A DNA stretch of 64,000 nucleotides from Bombyx mori (taxonomy: Eukaryota; Arthropoda; Insecta; Lepidoptera; Bombycidae), in assembly GCF_030269925.1 (NCBI RefSeq), contig NC_085110.1, positions 3,968,001 through 4,032,000 on the forward strand, written 5' to 3'. Positions 22,907-31,945 of the stretch are shown in pieces; the stretch's first letter is position 1, and each line of letters starts with the position of its first letter. The position numbers were made by a program, and so were the translations under genes. Below the pieces are notes generated by a model. That model did not search any database, was not told the DNA's origin, and saw nothing but the letters and a program-made list of their open reading frames with translations.

Positions 22907-22929
22907 TCGTCCGATCTTTTTCGTTGCAA
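22907..22929. repeat. left arm of 23-nt inverted repeat in LINE leader
   Basis: Its reverse complement matches 23061-23083 at 21 of 23 positions. Both differences still allow G-U pairing in RNA, so a continuous 23-bp stem around the TTAGG-like array is possible. Confidence 0.85.
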
Positions 22930-22943
22930 GGATTCTTAGGTTT

Positions 22944-23052
22944 AGGTCCTAGGTATAGGGTTAGGTTTAGATGTAGATTAAGGTCCTAGGTATATGATTA
23001 GGTTAGATGTAGGTTAAGGTCCTAGGTTTAGGGTTAGGTTTAGGATAGCTTA
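22944..23052 (+). repeat. three tandem 36-37 bp units with TTAGG-like cores
   Basis: The units are 22944-22980, 22981-23016 and 23017-23052. Each starts AGGTCCTAGGT and contains variants of GGGTTAGGTTTAG, then ATGTAGATTA or a related sequence. The words TTAGG and TTTAGG recur throughout. The insect telomere repeat is TTAGG, but this is a diverged minisatellite inside the element leader, not a telomeric array. Confidence 0.85.
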
Positions 23053-23060
23053 GATAGGCT

Positions 23061-23083
23061 TTGCAACGAAAGAGATCGGATGA
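23061..23083. repeat. right arm of 23-nt inverted repeat in LINE leader
   Basis: This is the partner of 22907-22929, with about 131 nt between the arms. Read in one frame it gives LQRKRSDD, and the reverse complement of the left arm gives the same residues with only synonymous differences. Confidence 0.85.
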
Positions 23084-23131
23084 CGCGGACCAAAATCAGC
23101 ACTAGGAGGAGCGGAAGGACTGCGCTCTCCA

Positions 23132-23154
23132 CACTCTTCACTAAGTGAAGAGTG
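23132..23154 (+). other. perfect hairpin in LINE leader
   Basis: CACTCTTCAC, a TAA loop, then GTGAAGAGTG forms ten perfect base pairs. It lies between the tandem array and ORF1. The role is unknown; it might affect translation or RNA packaging. Confidence 0.7.
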
Positions 23155-23544
23155 CTCCTTCTGGAGATCGCAGCTTCCGACGGCACTGGTTCGCCGGCCT
23201 GCCGTGAGCGGTGGCACCCTGTGCCCCGTAATCGTGGAAGTGAGTCAGCGCTGCATTTTCGCAGCTGCTGACCGCTGGTTGCTATGTCCCCGGCTTTGGC
23301 TACAGGGGAACGCCCCCCAGATATGGGGGGTACCGGTTCGCCGGCGTGGCTTCGTGGTCGCTCGTTTCGAGCGTCGGGCGGTGGTCTGCCGAGTTGCCCT
23401 GTGCACCCGGTGGGCTGCCGACCAACCCGTAATCCTCACTGAGTGGGGGGCGGTGGCCGCTGCCGCAAGGCACGGGGTCGCGAGGACGTAAACCTCTATA
23501 AAAAATACCCCAATCCCAAGCTCCGATGCCCGGCGAAGGGATGA

Positions 23545-26022
23545 ATGGCTGGAGGGAGTCCAGTCCCGAGGGCATCACCTGATCCCAGGGGACCTCACCC
23601 CTGGTTAAATAAGAAAGGAAAAAAAATGAACATGGACAATTGCGAAACAGTATTACCCCAGGAGGGTACCTCCCGCTCAGCGGGAGGAGAATCCCTCCGT
23701 GCCTCCGAGCAATCGGAGGCACGCTGCCCCTCGTATTCTGGGGGGGGCAACAATTGCCTAGAGGAAGGAGGCGGCAGCACGAGCCGCGAAAACGATCTAT
23801 TCGTGCACCCTGAGCGTTGCGACAGTGCACTCTCACTGCGCTCGACGCGAAGCTCTGCGAGGGGCTACGCGTCGAGTGGTCGAGAGTCGCCGCTTTTGCT
23901 CCGGAATACTACCGGACGGCTCGCCAGCAGAGCCAACGCTGATGCGAAAACTCGGAGGAAGCGGAAGACGGTCAAGCGACCAGTGACTTCCGCTCCCTCC
24001 GACTCCTCGGAAATTGAACCCGCGCCCGCCAAGTTTTTGGCGGTCGAGGAAGGACCGGCGACTGTTGCGGCGTCGTCCGCCAAAGAACAGGATGTTCGGA
24101 TAACCTGCGGCGGATTGGCAGCCGGCTCGCTGCGAGGCGGGAGAACCCGTTGTGGGAAGGCCGAACGAGGCAGGGAGGGAGAGGTTGAGCGGTTGTGCCG
24201 CTCCCTTATGGAGACTGAACCCACTGACCTGCACAAAATCTTCGATATCTCTCTGGATATTGTCTCCAAGGTGGCGAGCAAATCAGGCTCCTTAAAGGGC
24301 ACGTACGTGCATGCCCTGAATTGCGTGGTCACTGCCATGGGTAGGCTCCTAGAGGCATTTCTCCAGCGCACGGCCACGGAGGAAACAGCTGGCCTGCGGT
24401 CGCAGCTGGAGAGCCTACAGGCTTTGTACGCCTGCGTTCAGAGTGAGAATGCAGAGCTTCGGGCGGAGAGTGTAAAGTTGCGGGAGGAGATGGCCGCAAT
24501 GCGTGTGGCCATTGATGGTGTAAGGAGACAGCGGGGCAGTTCGGTTTCCCCACCACCACCGCCCCAAGTGCAAGAGGCTATAGTGGCGGAAAAAGATAAG
24601 GAGATCGAAGACCTCAAGAGGCGCCTAGCCATTCTTGAGGCTCGCACCTCTACAGTGGTGCGTGCGAGGCCACCGCTGGCACACGAGCAGCCAGCGCAGG
24701 TATCACTAACGCCTAAGACCGCGGCTGCACCGGCGCCCGCGAACGCCACTGCGGCCAAACTGGCTACACGGTCCAAGACTGCTGGGCGACGAATACCCGC
24801 CCAGCCTGCGAGGCCTCAGGCTGCTGCTTCTGTCCCGCCCCAGCCTGCGAAGGCGGGGCCTGGCAGAAGCCGCAACAATCCAAAGGGGTGTGTGAATGCC
24901 GCCCAGCCAGCGCAACACCCCCAGCCCCGTCCATTGCCTCCCGCCCCGTCCAACATGGACGCAGCCTGGACGACGGTAGTGAAGCGGGGTCGAAGGAGGG
25001 CGCAAGACGTACCTAACCCCCGTCCCGTCCCGACAGTCAAGGCTCCCCAGGTAGTGGGTCGAGCAGCAACTGAAGGGAAAAGAAAGGGAGGGCGCAAGGC
25101 AAGAAAACCGCGCGCTCCGCGGTCGGCGGCTGTCGTATTGGAGCTGCTGCCGGCTGCCAAGGAAAAGGGCCTCACTTATGGGGAGGTCATGGCCCGGGCG
25201 CGCGCTAGCGTCGACGTGGATGCTATGGGCGTGGAGGGTGGCCTCCGAGTCCGGCACACCGCCAACGGGGCCCGGTTGCTGGAGTGTCCTGGTGCCAACA
25301 CCAGTGCGGCCGCGGATAAGCTAGCAACCCGGCTCCGTGAAATCCTGCCGGACCCAGAAGTGGTGCGTATAGACAGGCCCGTCAAAATGGCAGAAGTCAA
25401 AGTGACGGGCCTGGATGAATGCGCCACAAAGGAGGAAGTGGCCGCTGCCATTGCATCGCAGGGCAATTGCGCCCTCACGCAGGTCAGGGTGGGAGAGCTG
25501 CGAAGCTCTTACTCTGGAGCCTTCACTGCGTGGGCGCGTTGCCCTATGCAGGCGGCCACGCTCCTGGCTACGCCTCCACAAGGTCGGCCCGCCGACTCAC
25601 CAGGGAGGCTGCGCGTGGGCTGGGTGATGGCCCACGTGCAGTTACAGAAGGCCCGCCCCTGGCGATGCCTCCGGTGCTTCGGCACCGGGCACGGCCTCGC
25701 CAGGTGCCCATCGGCCGTGGACCGCAGCGGGCTTTGTTTCCGCTGCGGCCAGCCCGGACACAAAGCGGTCTCCTGCGCAGCCGCCGCGCCACACTGCGTG
25801 CTATGCGACGCGGCGAAGCGGCGGGCCGATCATCGGGCTGGGGGCCCGGCCTGTCTTTCCGCCCCCTCCTCCACAAAGAGGAGGCGTGGCGGGAAAAAGA
25901 AGAAGATAGCAGAGGAAGAGCCGGCTGCGTATAAAGCAGCCGGCCAGTCAGTTCCCGCCGCGGCCGTCGGGCCGCAAGGTGGGACGGAAGACGAGGGAGC
26001 GATGGACGTGACACCTCAATAA
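23545..26022 (+). CDS. ORF1 of R1-clade LINE: Gag-like RNA-binding protein
   Basis: The nucleocapsid-like ORF1 protein would bind element RNA and form the RNP that delivers it to chromatin. From the first Met it is 825 residues. A second in-frame Met at 23626 (M28) has the better insect start context (AAAAAAATGAAC) and would give 798 residues. Visible parts are a basic, Ser-rich N-terminal region, a probable coiled coil or leucine zipper at about 262-370, a Pro/Ala-rich linker, the motif DAAWTTVVKRGRR, a globular segment at about 540-690, and three zinc knuckles: C-x2-C-x4-H-x4-C near 708 and 732, then a third CVLC...H...C near 752-770. It ends in TAA overlapping the ORF2 start. No frameshift or internal stop was seen. 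Confidence 0.92.
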   Translation: MAGGSPVPRASPDPRGPHPWLNKKGKKMNMDNCETVLPQEGTSRSAGGESLRASEQSEARCPSYSGGGNNCLEEGGGSTSRENDLFVHPERCDSALSLRSTRSSARGYASSGRESPLLLRNTTGRLASRANADAKTRRKRKTVKRPVTSAPSDSSEIEPAPAKFLAVEEGPATVAASSAKEQDVRITCGGLAAGSLRGGRTRCGKAERGREGEVERLCRSLMETEPTDLHKIFDISLDIVSKVASKSGSLKGTYVHALNCVVTAMGRLLEAFLQRTATEETAGLRSQLESLQALYACVQSENAELRAESVKLREEMAAMRVAIDGVRRQRGSSVSPPPPPQVQEAIVAEKDKEIEDLKRRLAILEARTSTVVRARPPLAHEQPAQVSLTPKTAAAPAPANATAAKLATRSKTAGRRIPAQPARPQAAASVPPQPAKAGPGRSRNNPKGCVNAAQPAQHPQPRPLPPAPSNMDAAWTTVVKRGRRRAQDVPNPRPVPTVKAPQVVGRAATEGKRKGGRKARKPRAPRSAAVVLELLPAAKEKGLTYGEVMARARASVDVDAMGVEGGLRVRHTANGARLLECPGANTSAAADKLATRLREILPDPEVVRIDRPVKMAEVKVTGLDECATKEEVAAAIASQGNCALTQVRVGELRSSYSGAFTAWARCPMQAATLLATPPQGRPADSPGRLRVGWVMAHVQLQKARPWRCLRCFGTGHGLARCPSAVDRSGLCFRCGQPGHKAVSCAAAAPHCVLCDAAKRRADHRAGGPACLSAPSSTKRRRGGKKKKIAEEEPAAYKAAGQSVPAAAVGPQGGTEDEGAMDVTPQ

Positions 26023-29000
26023 TGGATCACGTCCATCGCTTCCTCCAAGCGAACGTGAACCACTCCGCCAGGGCGCAGGATCTCCTCGTCCACACCATGG
26101 CGGAGTGGTTCATCGACATCGCGATCGTTGCGGAGCCATACTTCGTACCTCCCGACCGGGAGGATTCCTGGGCCGGAGATGTTGATGGCTCCGTGGCGAT
26201 CGTGATGCGACAGTCAGCGGCGCTACCCCCCCTTGGAATGGTGGCCAGGGGATCCGGGTACGTCGTAGTTAGGGTCAATGAAACCGTCGTGATCGGGGTG
26301 TACTTCTCTCCGAACAGGAGTCTCGCTGAGTTCGAACGGTTCCTGGGTGGGCTCGAGGCGTTGGTTCATCGCTTCGAGTCTCGCCCGGTGATACTGGCGG
26401 GGGACCTCAACGCTAAATGTACAGCGTGGGGCTCCCCCCGCACGGACTCGCGCGGCGAGTTCCTGTCGGAGTGGGCTTTCGCGACCGGTCTCTGTCTTCT
26501 GAACAGAGGTTCGGTCGCGACCTGCGTGCGGTGGAACGGGGAATCACACGTGGACGTGTCGTTCGCGTCTCCGTCCGCCGCACGCCGTGTCCGTGGCTGG
26601 CGTGTTCTCGAGGGGGCGGAGACGCTCTCGGACCATCGGTTTGTTCGATTTGAGCTCTCCGTTTCCACTTCGTTGAATGCGCCGGCCGAAGACGCCCGCG
26701 GTGAGGAGGAGCTCCCGCGTAGCGCTCCCCGATCATTCCCACGATGGGCACTGAAGCGCCTGAATAAGGTGCTCGCGGTGGAGGCGGCCACAGTGGCCGC
26801 GTGGGCGCCGATGCCCGCGCGTCTAGTGGACGTGGAGTCGGAGGCCGATTGGTTCCGGGGTACGATGCGTCGCGTCTGCGATGCTGCGATGCCCCGGGTC
26901 AGTGGCCGCGCCCCACGTGGCGGTGCGTATTGGTGGACGCCCGAGATCGCACTCCTCAGAGAGGAGTGCGTGCGGGCACGCCGCCGAAACGCCCGCCACC
27001 GCCGTCGCCGTCTTCGCGGTATGGATTTCGCGGAGGTGGCGGCCCGCTTACATGCCGACTGCCGTGAGAAGCAGGAGGCTCTGCGGCGGGCCATCGGCGA
27101 GGCCAAGTCTCAGAGCATGAAGACGCTCCTGGAGACGCTCGATCAGGATCCCTGGGGGCGCCCGTACCAGACGGTACGCAAGAAATTGCGACCGTGGGCG
27201 CTCCCGGTGACGGAGCGTCTCCAGCCTCAGCAGCTGCGGGATATTGTCTCCGGGCTATTCCCGCGGATGGAGAGGGACTTTGAGCCCCCCTTCATGGGCG
27301 TGCCGCCACGCCTTGACGCGAGCGGTGATGCCCCTGCTGAGGTGGTCCCTCCGAGCATATCGGAGCAGGAGATGCGTGCGGCCGTGTCGAGGATGCGGAG
27401 GAAAGACGCGGCCCCCGGCCCTGACGGTGTTCACGGTCGGGTTTGGGATTTGGCCTTCGGTGCCCTTGGGGACCGGCTCGTGCGGCTCTTTGAAGCCTGC
27501 CTCGAGTCGGGGCGGTTTCCAAAGCAGTGGAAGACGGGCAGACTTGTTCTGCTAAGGAAGGAGGGACGCCCTGCGGACTCACCTGCGGGGTATCGTCCCA
27601 TCGTGTTGCTGGACGAGGCGGGAAAACTGCTCGAGCGAGTGGTGGCCGCCCGCATCGTCCAGCACCTGACGGGAGTGGGTCCTGATCTGTCAGCGGAGCA
27701 GTTCGGATTCAGGGAGGGCCGCTCGACCATTGACGCGGTGATGCGCGTGCGCGCCCTCTCTGATGAGGCTGTCAGCCGGGGCGGGGTTGCACTGGCGGTG
27801 TCCCTGGACATCGCCAATGCGTTCAACACCCTGCCCTGGTCGGTGATCGCGGGGGCGCTGCAGTATCACGGCGTCCCTGCGTATCTCCGTCGGCTGATCG
27901 GGTCCTACCTCGAGGATAGGTCGGTCGTGTGCACCGGGCACGGTGGGACGGTGCTCCGCTTCCCCGTCCAGCGCGGTGTTCCACAGGGGTCGGTCCTTGG
28001 CCCTCTCTTGTGGAACATCGGCTACGACTGGGTCTTGCGTGGCACCCTAAGCACTCCTCTCCCGGGTCTGAGCGTAGTTTGCTACGCGGACGACACTTTG
28101 GTCGTGGCCCGGGGGAGGGACTTGCGAGAGTCTGCCCGTCTTTCCTGCGCGGGGGTGGCCTTCGTCATCGGCAGGATCCGACGGTTGGGTCTGGAGGTGG
28201 CGCTTGATAAATCCCAGGCCCTGTTGTTTCACGGGGCCCGGAGAGCGCCGCCTCAGGGGGCCCACCTCGTGATCGGAGGCGTTCGCGTCGAGATCGAGGC
28301 AACCGGGCTGCGGTACCTCGGTCTCGTACTGGACGGTCGTTGGAGCTTTCGCGCTCACTTTGAAAGATTAGGTCCCCGACTGATGGCGGCCGCCGGCTCG
28401 CTGAGTCGGCTGTTGCCGAACGTCGGGGGGCCTGACGTGGTGGTGCGCCGCCTCTACACGGGGGTGGTGCGGTCGATGGCACTGTACGGGGCTCCCGTGT
28501 GGTGCCACGCCCTGACCCGCGACAACGTTGCGGCGTTGCGACGTCCGCAACGCGCGATTGCGGTCAGGGCGGTTCGTGGATACCGTACCGTCTCGTTCGA
28601 GGCGGCGTGCGTGCTAGCTGGGACGCCTCCCTGGGACCTGGAAGCGGAGGCGCTCGCTGCGGATTACGCGTGGCGATGCGATCTCCGCTCCAGGGGGGAG
28701 CCGCGTCCCGGCGCGGCGGAAGTTCGAGCGCGGAAGCTTCAATCTCGGCGTGCCGTGCTCGAGGCGTGGTCTCGCCGCCTGGCGAACCCCGCCTACGGGC
28801 GACGGACCGTCGAGGCGATCCGCCCGGTCCTCTCGGACTGGGTGAATCGCGACCGAGGACGTCTCACCTTCCGAGCGACGCAGGTGCTCACGGGACACGG
28901 CTGTTTCGGTCGCTACCTACACCTCGTCGCCCGGAGGGAGCCGACGCCGAAGTGCCACCACTGCAGTGGCTGCAACGAGGACACGGCGGAGCACACGCTC

Positions 29001-29261
29001 GCGTACTGCACCGCTTTCGCGGAGCAGCGCCGCGTCCTCGTTGCAAAAATAGGACCGGACTTGTCGCTTCCGACCGTCGTGGCTACGATGCTCGGCAGCG
29101 ACGAGTCCTGGCAGGCGATGCTCGACTTCTGCGAGTCCACCATCTCGCAGAAGGAGGCGGCGGAACGGGAGAGGGAGAGCTCTTCTTCCCTCTCGGCGCC
29201 GTGCCGCCGCCGTCGAGCCGGGGGTCGGAGGAGGGCGTTTGTCCAGCTCCAGCCCCTATGA
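26022..29261 (+). CDS. ORF2 of R1-clade LINE: endonuclease and reverse transcriptase
   Basis: This polyprotein of 1,079 residues would nick the target and carry out target-primed reverse transcription. The N-terminal APE-type endonuclease shows N11 (LQANVNH), E38 (VAEPYF), GDLNAKCTAWGS near 127 and SDHRF near 205. The reverse transcriptase shows APGPDG near 466, SLDIANAFN, VPQGSVLGPLLW and YADD near 688-691. A C-terminal zinc finger C-x2-C-x8-H-x4-C (KCHHC...HTLAYC) lies near 977-996, as in R1-clade elements. The start codon shares a base with the ORF1 stop (TAATG), the arrangement for which translational coupling was shown in the silkworm element SART1. No stop or frameshift interrupts the frame. 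Confidence 0.94.
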   Translation: MDHVHRFLQANVNHSARAQDLLVHTMAEWFIDIAIVAEPYFVPPDREDSWAGDVDGSVAIVMRQSAALPPLGMVARGSGYVVVRVNETVVIGVYFSPNRSLAEFERFLGGLEALVHRFESRPVILAGDLNAKCTAWGSPRTDSRGEFLSEWAFATGLCLLNRGSVATCVRWNGESHVDVSFASPSAARRVRGWRVLEGAETLSDHRFVRFELSVSTSLNAPAEDARGEEELPRSAPRSFPRWALKRLNKVLAVEAATVAAWAPMPARLVDVESEADWFRGTMRRVCDAAMPRVSGRAPRGGAYWWTPEIALLREECVRARRRNARHRRRRLRGMDFAEVAARLHADCREKQEALRRAIGEAKSQSMKTLLETLDQDPWGRPYQTVRKKLRPWALPVTERLQPQQLRDIVSGLFPRMERDFEPPFMGVPPRLDASGDAPAEVVPPSISEQEMRAAVSRMRRKDAAPGPDGVHGRVWDLAFGALGDRLVRLFEACLESGRFPKQWKTGRLVLLRKEGRPADSPAGYRPIVLLDEAGKLLERVVAARIVQHLTGVGPDLSAEQFGFREGRSTIDAVMRVRALSDEAVSRGGVALAVSLDIANAFNTLPWSVIAGALQYHGVPAYLRRLIGSYLEDRSVVCTGHGGTVLRFPVQRGVPQGSVLGPLLWNIGYDWVLRGTLSTPLPGLSVVCYADDTLVVARGRDLRESARLSCAGVAFVIGRIRRLGLEVALDKSQALLFHGARRAPPQGAHLVIGGVRVEIEATGLRYLGLVLDGRWSFRAHFERLGPRLMAAAGSLSRLLPNVGGPDVVVRRLYTGVVRSMALYGAPVWCHALTRDNVAALRRPQRAIAVRAVRGYRTVSFEAACVLAGTPPWDLEAEALAADYAWRCDLRSRGEPRPGAAEVRARKLQSRRAVLEAWSRRLANPAYGRRTVEAIRPVLSDWVNRDRGRLTFRATQVLTGHGCFGRYLHLVARREPTPKCHHCSGCNEDTAEHTLAYCTAFAEQRRVLVAKIGPDLSLPTVVATMLGSDESWQAMLDFCESTISQKEAAERERESSSSLSAPCRRRRAGGRRRAFVQLQPL

Positions 29262-29862
29262 GGAGGCAGTCTCCTCCCGGTGATGGTCACGGGGCGACCT
29301 AAGGGGGTTGAGGCTGCGCCGCACGCTACCGTCACTCTAGCGCGCTGGCACCAGGAGGACGGGACGGCGCGTCGGCGGCTGCGGACTGCGATGCGGTCCG
29401 CATTTTCGTCGTCGCTGTCGTCGCCGAACATACTGTTGAAGAGCAACCCGGTCGGCGGTGTATCGCGTTCCGACCTGGCAGGCTGGTTCTGGCCCAGCGG
29501 GGTATCCCGGAACACCAGCGGCACCGCCCGGGCGGCCTGGTAGGGCCGCCGTACCGCGGAGACCGACGTCGTTGGTTGTCGACTATCGCCTCGACGACCC
29601 GTCGGTCGGGCGTCCTCGGGGTGGCGCCGCGTGTCTGGTTGTAGTGTTGACCGCGGGAACCCCCCTACTCTGTCCAGGTTCTGACCCCGGACGGAGATCG
29701 GACGTCGGGTGTAAGAGTGCAGGGGAGTCGTTTAGTGGGTGGGCCCTAAAATCCTTGGGCCCGCGATCTGCTCTCAACACCTGCAGATCGTTAAGTCTCA
29801 CATACCCCGCGCGCCCCCTAGGCGCGGGGACCTCGTAGGAGGTTCGGCCCTCTACCCGAAAA
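29262..29862 (+). other. 3' UTR and poly(A) junction of R1-clade LINE
   Basis: About 600 bases of GC-rich sequence follow the ORF2 stop and end at CTCTACCCG before roughly 14 A residues. The part at about 29497-29700 has an inverted homologue at 30240-30478. Short frames here are composition artefacts. Confidence 0.8.
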
Positions 29863-29871
29863 AAAAAAAAA

Positions 29872-29887
29872 AGGTGCCGTGCTTAAT
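29872..29887. repeat. 3' target-site duplication of the R1-clade LINE
   Basis: This is the second copy of AGGTGCCGTGCTTAAT, directly following the poly(A) run that ends at about 29871. Identity to the 5' copy is complete, which argues for a young insertion. Confidence 0.92.
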
Positions 29888-30234
29888 GGCTTAACAGAGT
29901 CTTACATTAAGGAATAATGGCTGGAGCGGTCGAGCTCGCTACTAGAGGCCGCTAAAATGACGCACGGTGGATCGATAATGAATATTCTGTTTACGTTTTT
30001 GCGACATGCAAAGACTAATGTAGTCCTAAATCACGAAGCGAGTTGTAATCGAGGCATTCTTATTCGGATTATTTCTTTGTTTCATTAAACATGTTCTCGT
30101 CGGATCTGTTAGCATAAGTTTTAATTAGCAGAGCCCTTTATCACGCTAAATAGGTCTAGAATTATGTTATTTTTCACATTGATCAATTCGTAAAGCTTAT
30201 TATTCTGCTCACTGCGCGACATTGACGTCTGCGA
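29888..30234. other. al intron sequence without recognised feature
   Basis: This is the direct continuation of the pre-insertion intron after the LINE. No conserved exon, repeat or RNA gene was recognised. Confidence 0.5.
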
Positions 30235-30478
30235 GTCATGTATCCCTGTTTTTTAGACTGTTGTTTCCAATACAAATTCGATCCGATCCCCTCCGAGGTC
30301 AGAACCCGGATAAGGTAGGGGGGTTACTGCGGTCAACACTGCAACCAGACAGCGCAGCGCAGACGGAGCCTTCGAGACGAATCGAAGGCTCTGAAACGTC
30401 AGCCGTCCCTGTACGGCAGCCCGTCAGGCCGCCCAGACGGTGCCGCTGGTGTCCCGGAACACCCCGCTAAAGTCATAC
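30235..30478 (-). mobile_element. inverted, truncated 3' UTR fragment of a related R1-clade LINE
   Basis: The reverse complement from 30478 reads AGCGGGGTGTTCCGGGACAC and continues CAGCGGCACCG, matching 29497 onward (AGCGGGGTATCCCGGAACAC, then CAGCGGCACCG). Later blocks such as GTGTTGACCGC and AACCCCCCTAC also match in the same order. Divergence and an unrelated middle stretch show it is a different, older copy. Neither ORF nor poly(A) remains. With the intact copy it forms a loose inverted repeat. Confidence 0.82.
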
Positions 30479-31182
30479 AACCTAATATGATTTTTTTTTT
30501 TAAATTTGAGCCATTCGTTATTGTAGTAAACTTTTCCTTTGCGAAAGATATTTACATTATTTCAAGAAATCATTTTGCCACGTTTTGTTTGATATGCATA
30601 TATTTTATTGCATAGAACGGCAGACGATAAATGTCTGCGGCTTAAAGAGTTTTCGAGGGAAGAAAACATGGAATTTAATATATTCAGATTATTATTCGAT
30701 AATTTTTTTCGTTTTCGTTTTATTACAAAAATTGGAATGAAATCATAAATAAAATGTTCTTCGCTTCTAAAAATACAATTAATTGCTATTAAAAATCCAG
30801 TTCATGATATGTTTACAATTTCGCGGTACACTAGAACTAATTTGCAAATTATTCGGGCGCAAACGGCAGGCAGGATCTTAATATAAGTAGTTTAATAAAA
30901 TTTAAGTTCCGCTTCAGAATAAAACGGCATAACAAGCGCGATTTTATCGCTCCATCGTTTGATCGAGCGAACCGGTAATGATACAAGAAAATTGCTAATA
31001 AACCCATTTAATAAACAAGCCTTTGAGAAATAGGCCCGCATCGTTCGAATGAGAATCCTTTGCTTGCCTAAGTTTTTAATTTAATACTAATAACTATTTT
31101 GTTTAGGCTTTTCTCTATTCGTTGAGTCTATGTAACTTATTTATAAAATTATTTAACTTCGCATTATTTACAATAGTAAATG
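30479..31182. other. al intron, AT-rich, nothing recognised
   Basis: No repeat ends or coding-like frame seen. Confidence 0.45.
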
Positions 31183-31425
31183 GGGCTTTTTGGCGGGAAT
31201 GCGAGGAGTGAAGTTGTGTGATTTGTTTTATTTTGTCTATTTAGTGTTTCTTCTCGTTTAAATGCGTAATAACTGTGTTTCATTAACTGTTTAGTATCTG
31301 TGAAATTGCACAAATGTGGGAAAATGGAACAAAGCCGCTGAACGTAACTTCTCGGGATCCTCCAAAAAGTACACTGAAAAAGTCTCAGTAAATGACAACC
31401 ATTTTACTGAGATTATATTATATTT
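31183..31425 (+). repeat. GGACTTTTTGGCGGGAACGC repeat family, copy B (truncated)
   Basis: It matches copy A through the short frame and the following TTTTACTGAGATTATATT, then diverges. It starts GGGCTTTTTGGCGGGAATGC. Confidence 0.78.
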
Positions 31426-31844
31426 TATAAATTTAATTCTTTTTAATCATTTACGTTAATGTCGGGATTAGTTTCCTTCGTTTTTTATTATTCATATTCT
31501 GTAAATAATTAAAACGGCGTTTTATAAAAATCTTATTATTTAAGGCTGGCTAATGCACAAACCGGAGGAAAAAAATAAAGAAGAAGAAGAATGATAAAAC
31601 AATAAAAAATGTACACAGGGGGATATTGGAATCTCAGTCATGGTAAAGCGTAGGTACACTATGATCGAATCTGGATACTTCTAATGCAGAGCATTCATGC
31701 ATTCCGGTTTTATGGAGGGTACTTTTTTTTAGGAAGGAAGGGCAACCGCCCTTTTGGCTCTTCCAGTTTCACCAGGACAGATGGTCGTGCAAAGGCTCAG
31801 CCAGGAGGGGTGGGAATTTCTAACAGCTGCCCGAGCGTCAACTC

Positions 31845-31945
31845 AAGAGCAGCTGCTTCGCGAATGAATCTACTACCGGATCGAAATCGCGACCCACTGA
31901 GAAAATCCGGCGAGAAACTCAGCGAGCTGAGCACTGAGCTGAGGT
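31845..31945 (-). mobile_element. LINE 3'-tail repeat, 5' part
   Basis: The reverse complement gives CTGAGTTTCTCGCCGGATTT and GGTAGTAGATTCATTCGCGA. Related GC-rich sequence continues to about 32060, corresponding to element sequence further 5'. Confidence 0.65.

Larger units (their letters stand above)
22765..23544 (+). other. 5' region of the R1-clade LINE
   Basis: About 780 bases of GC-rich leader precede ORF1. It contains a 23-nt inverted repeat enclosing a TTAGG-like tandem array (22907-23083) and a short perfect hairpin (23132-23154). An internal promoter would be expected in this class of element, but I see no sequence that defines one. The segment 22765-22929 reads as an open, coding-like frame on the opposite strand, which raises the possibility that the extreme 5' end is inverted relative to the rest. 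Confidence 0.75.
22765..29871 (+). mobile_element. full-length R1-clade non-LTR retrotransposon (SART/TRAS/R1-like LINE)
   Basis: The element is about 7.1 kb and is bounded by a 15-16 bp target-site duplication with a poly(A) tail of about 14. Its order is 5' UTR, ORF1, ORF2 overlapping at TAATG, about 0.6 kb of 3' UTR, then poly(A). It is GC-rich while the flanks are AT-rich, so it stands out as recently acquired sequence. Both ORFs are uninterrupted and all catalytic motifs are visible, so it may be competent. R1-clade membership rests on the APE-type endonuclease, ORF1 zinc knuckles and the C-terminal CCHC of ORF2. Telomere-targeting relatives insert into TTAGG arrays, but this copy sits in an ordinary intron site. 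It lies antisense to al in the intron that splits the homeodomain. Confidence 0.93.

Noticed and set aside
22501..22929. Minus-strand 142-codon ORF crossing the LINE border
   Set aside because: It runs from the element leader into AT-rich intron across a target duplication, so it cannot be one gene; only its first part looks coding-like and is treated in the inversion finding.
22944..23052. Interstitial telomere array
   Set aside because: The TTAGG words are diverged, arranged in 36-37 bp units, and enclosed within the LINE between its target duplications.
23845..29300. Numerous long antisense and alternate-frame ORFs within the LINE
   Set aside because: They are shadows of GC-rich ORF1 and ORF2 and show no domains; the two sense ORFs explain the region.
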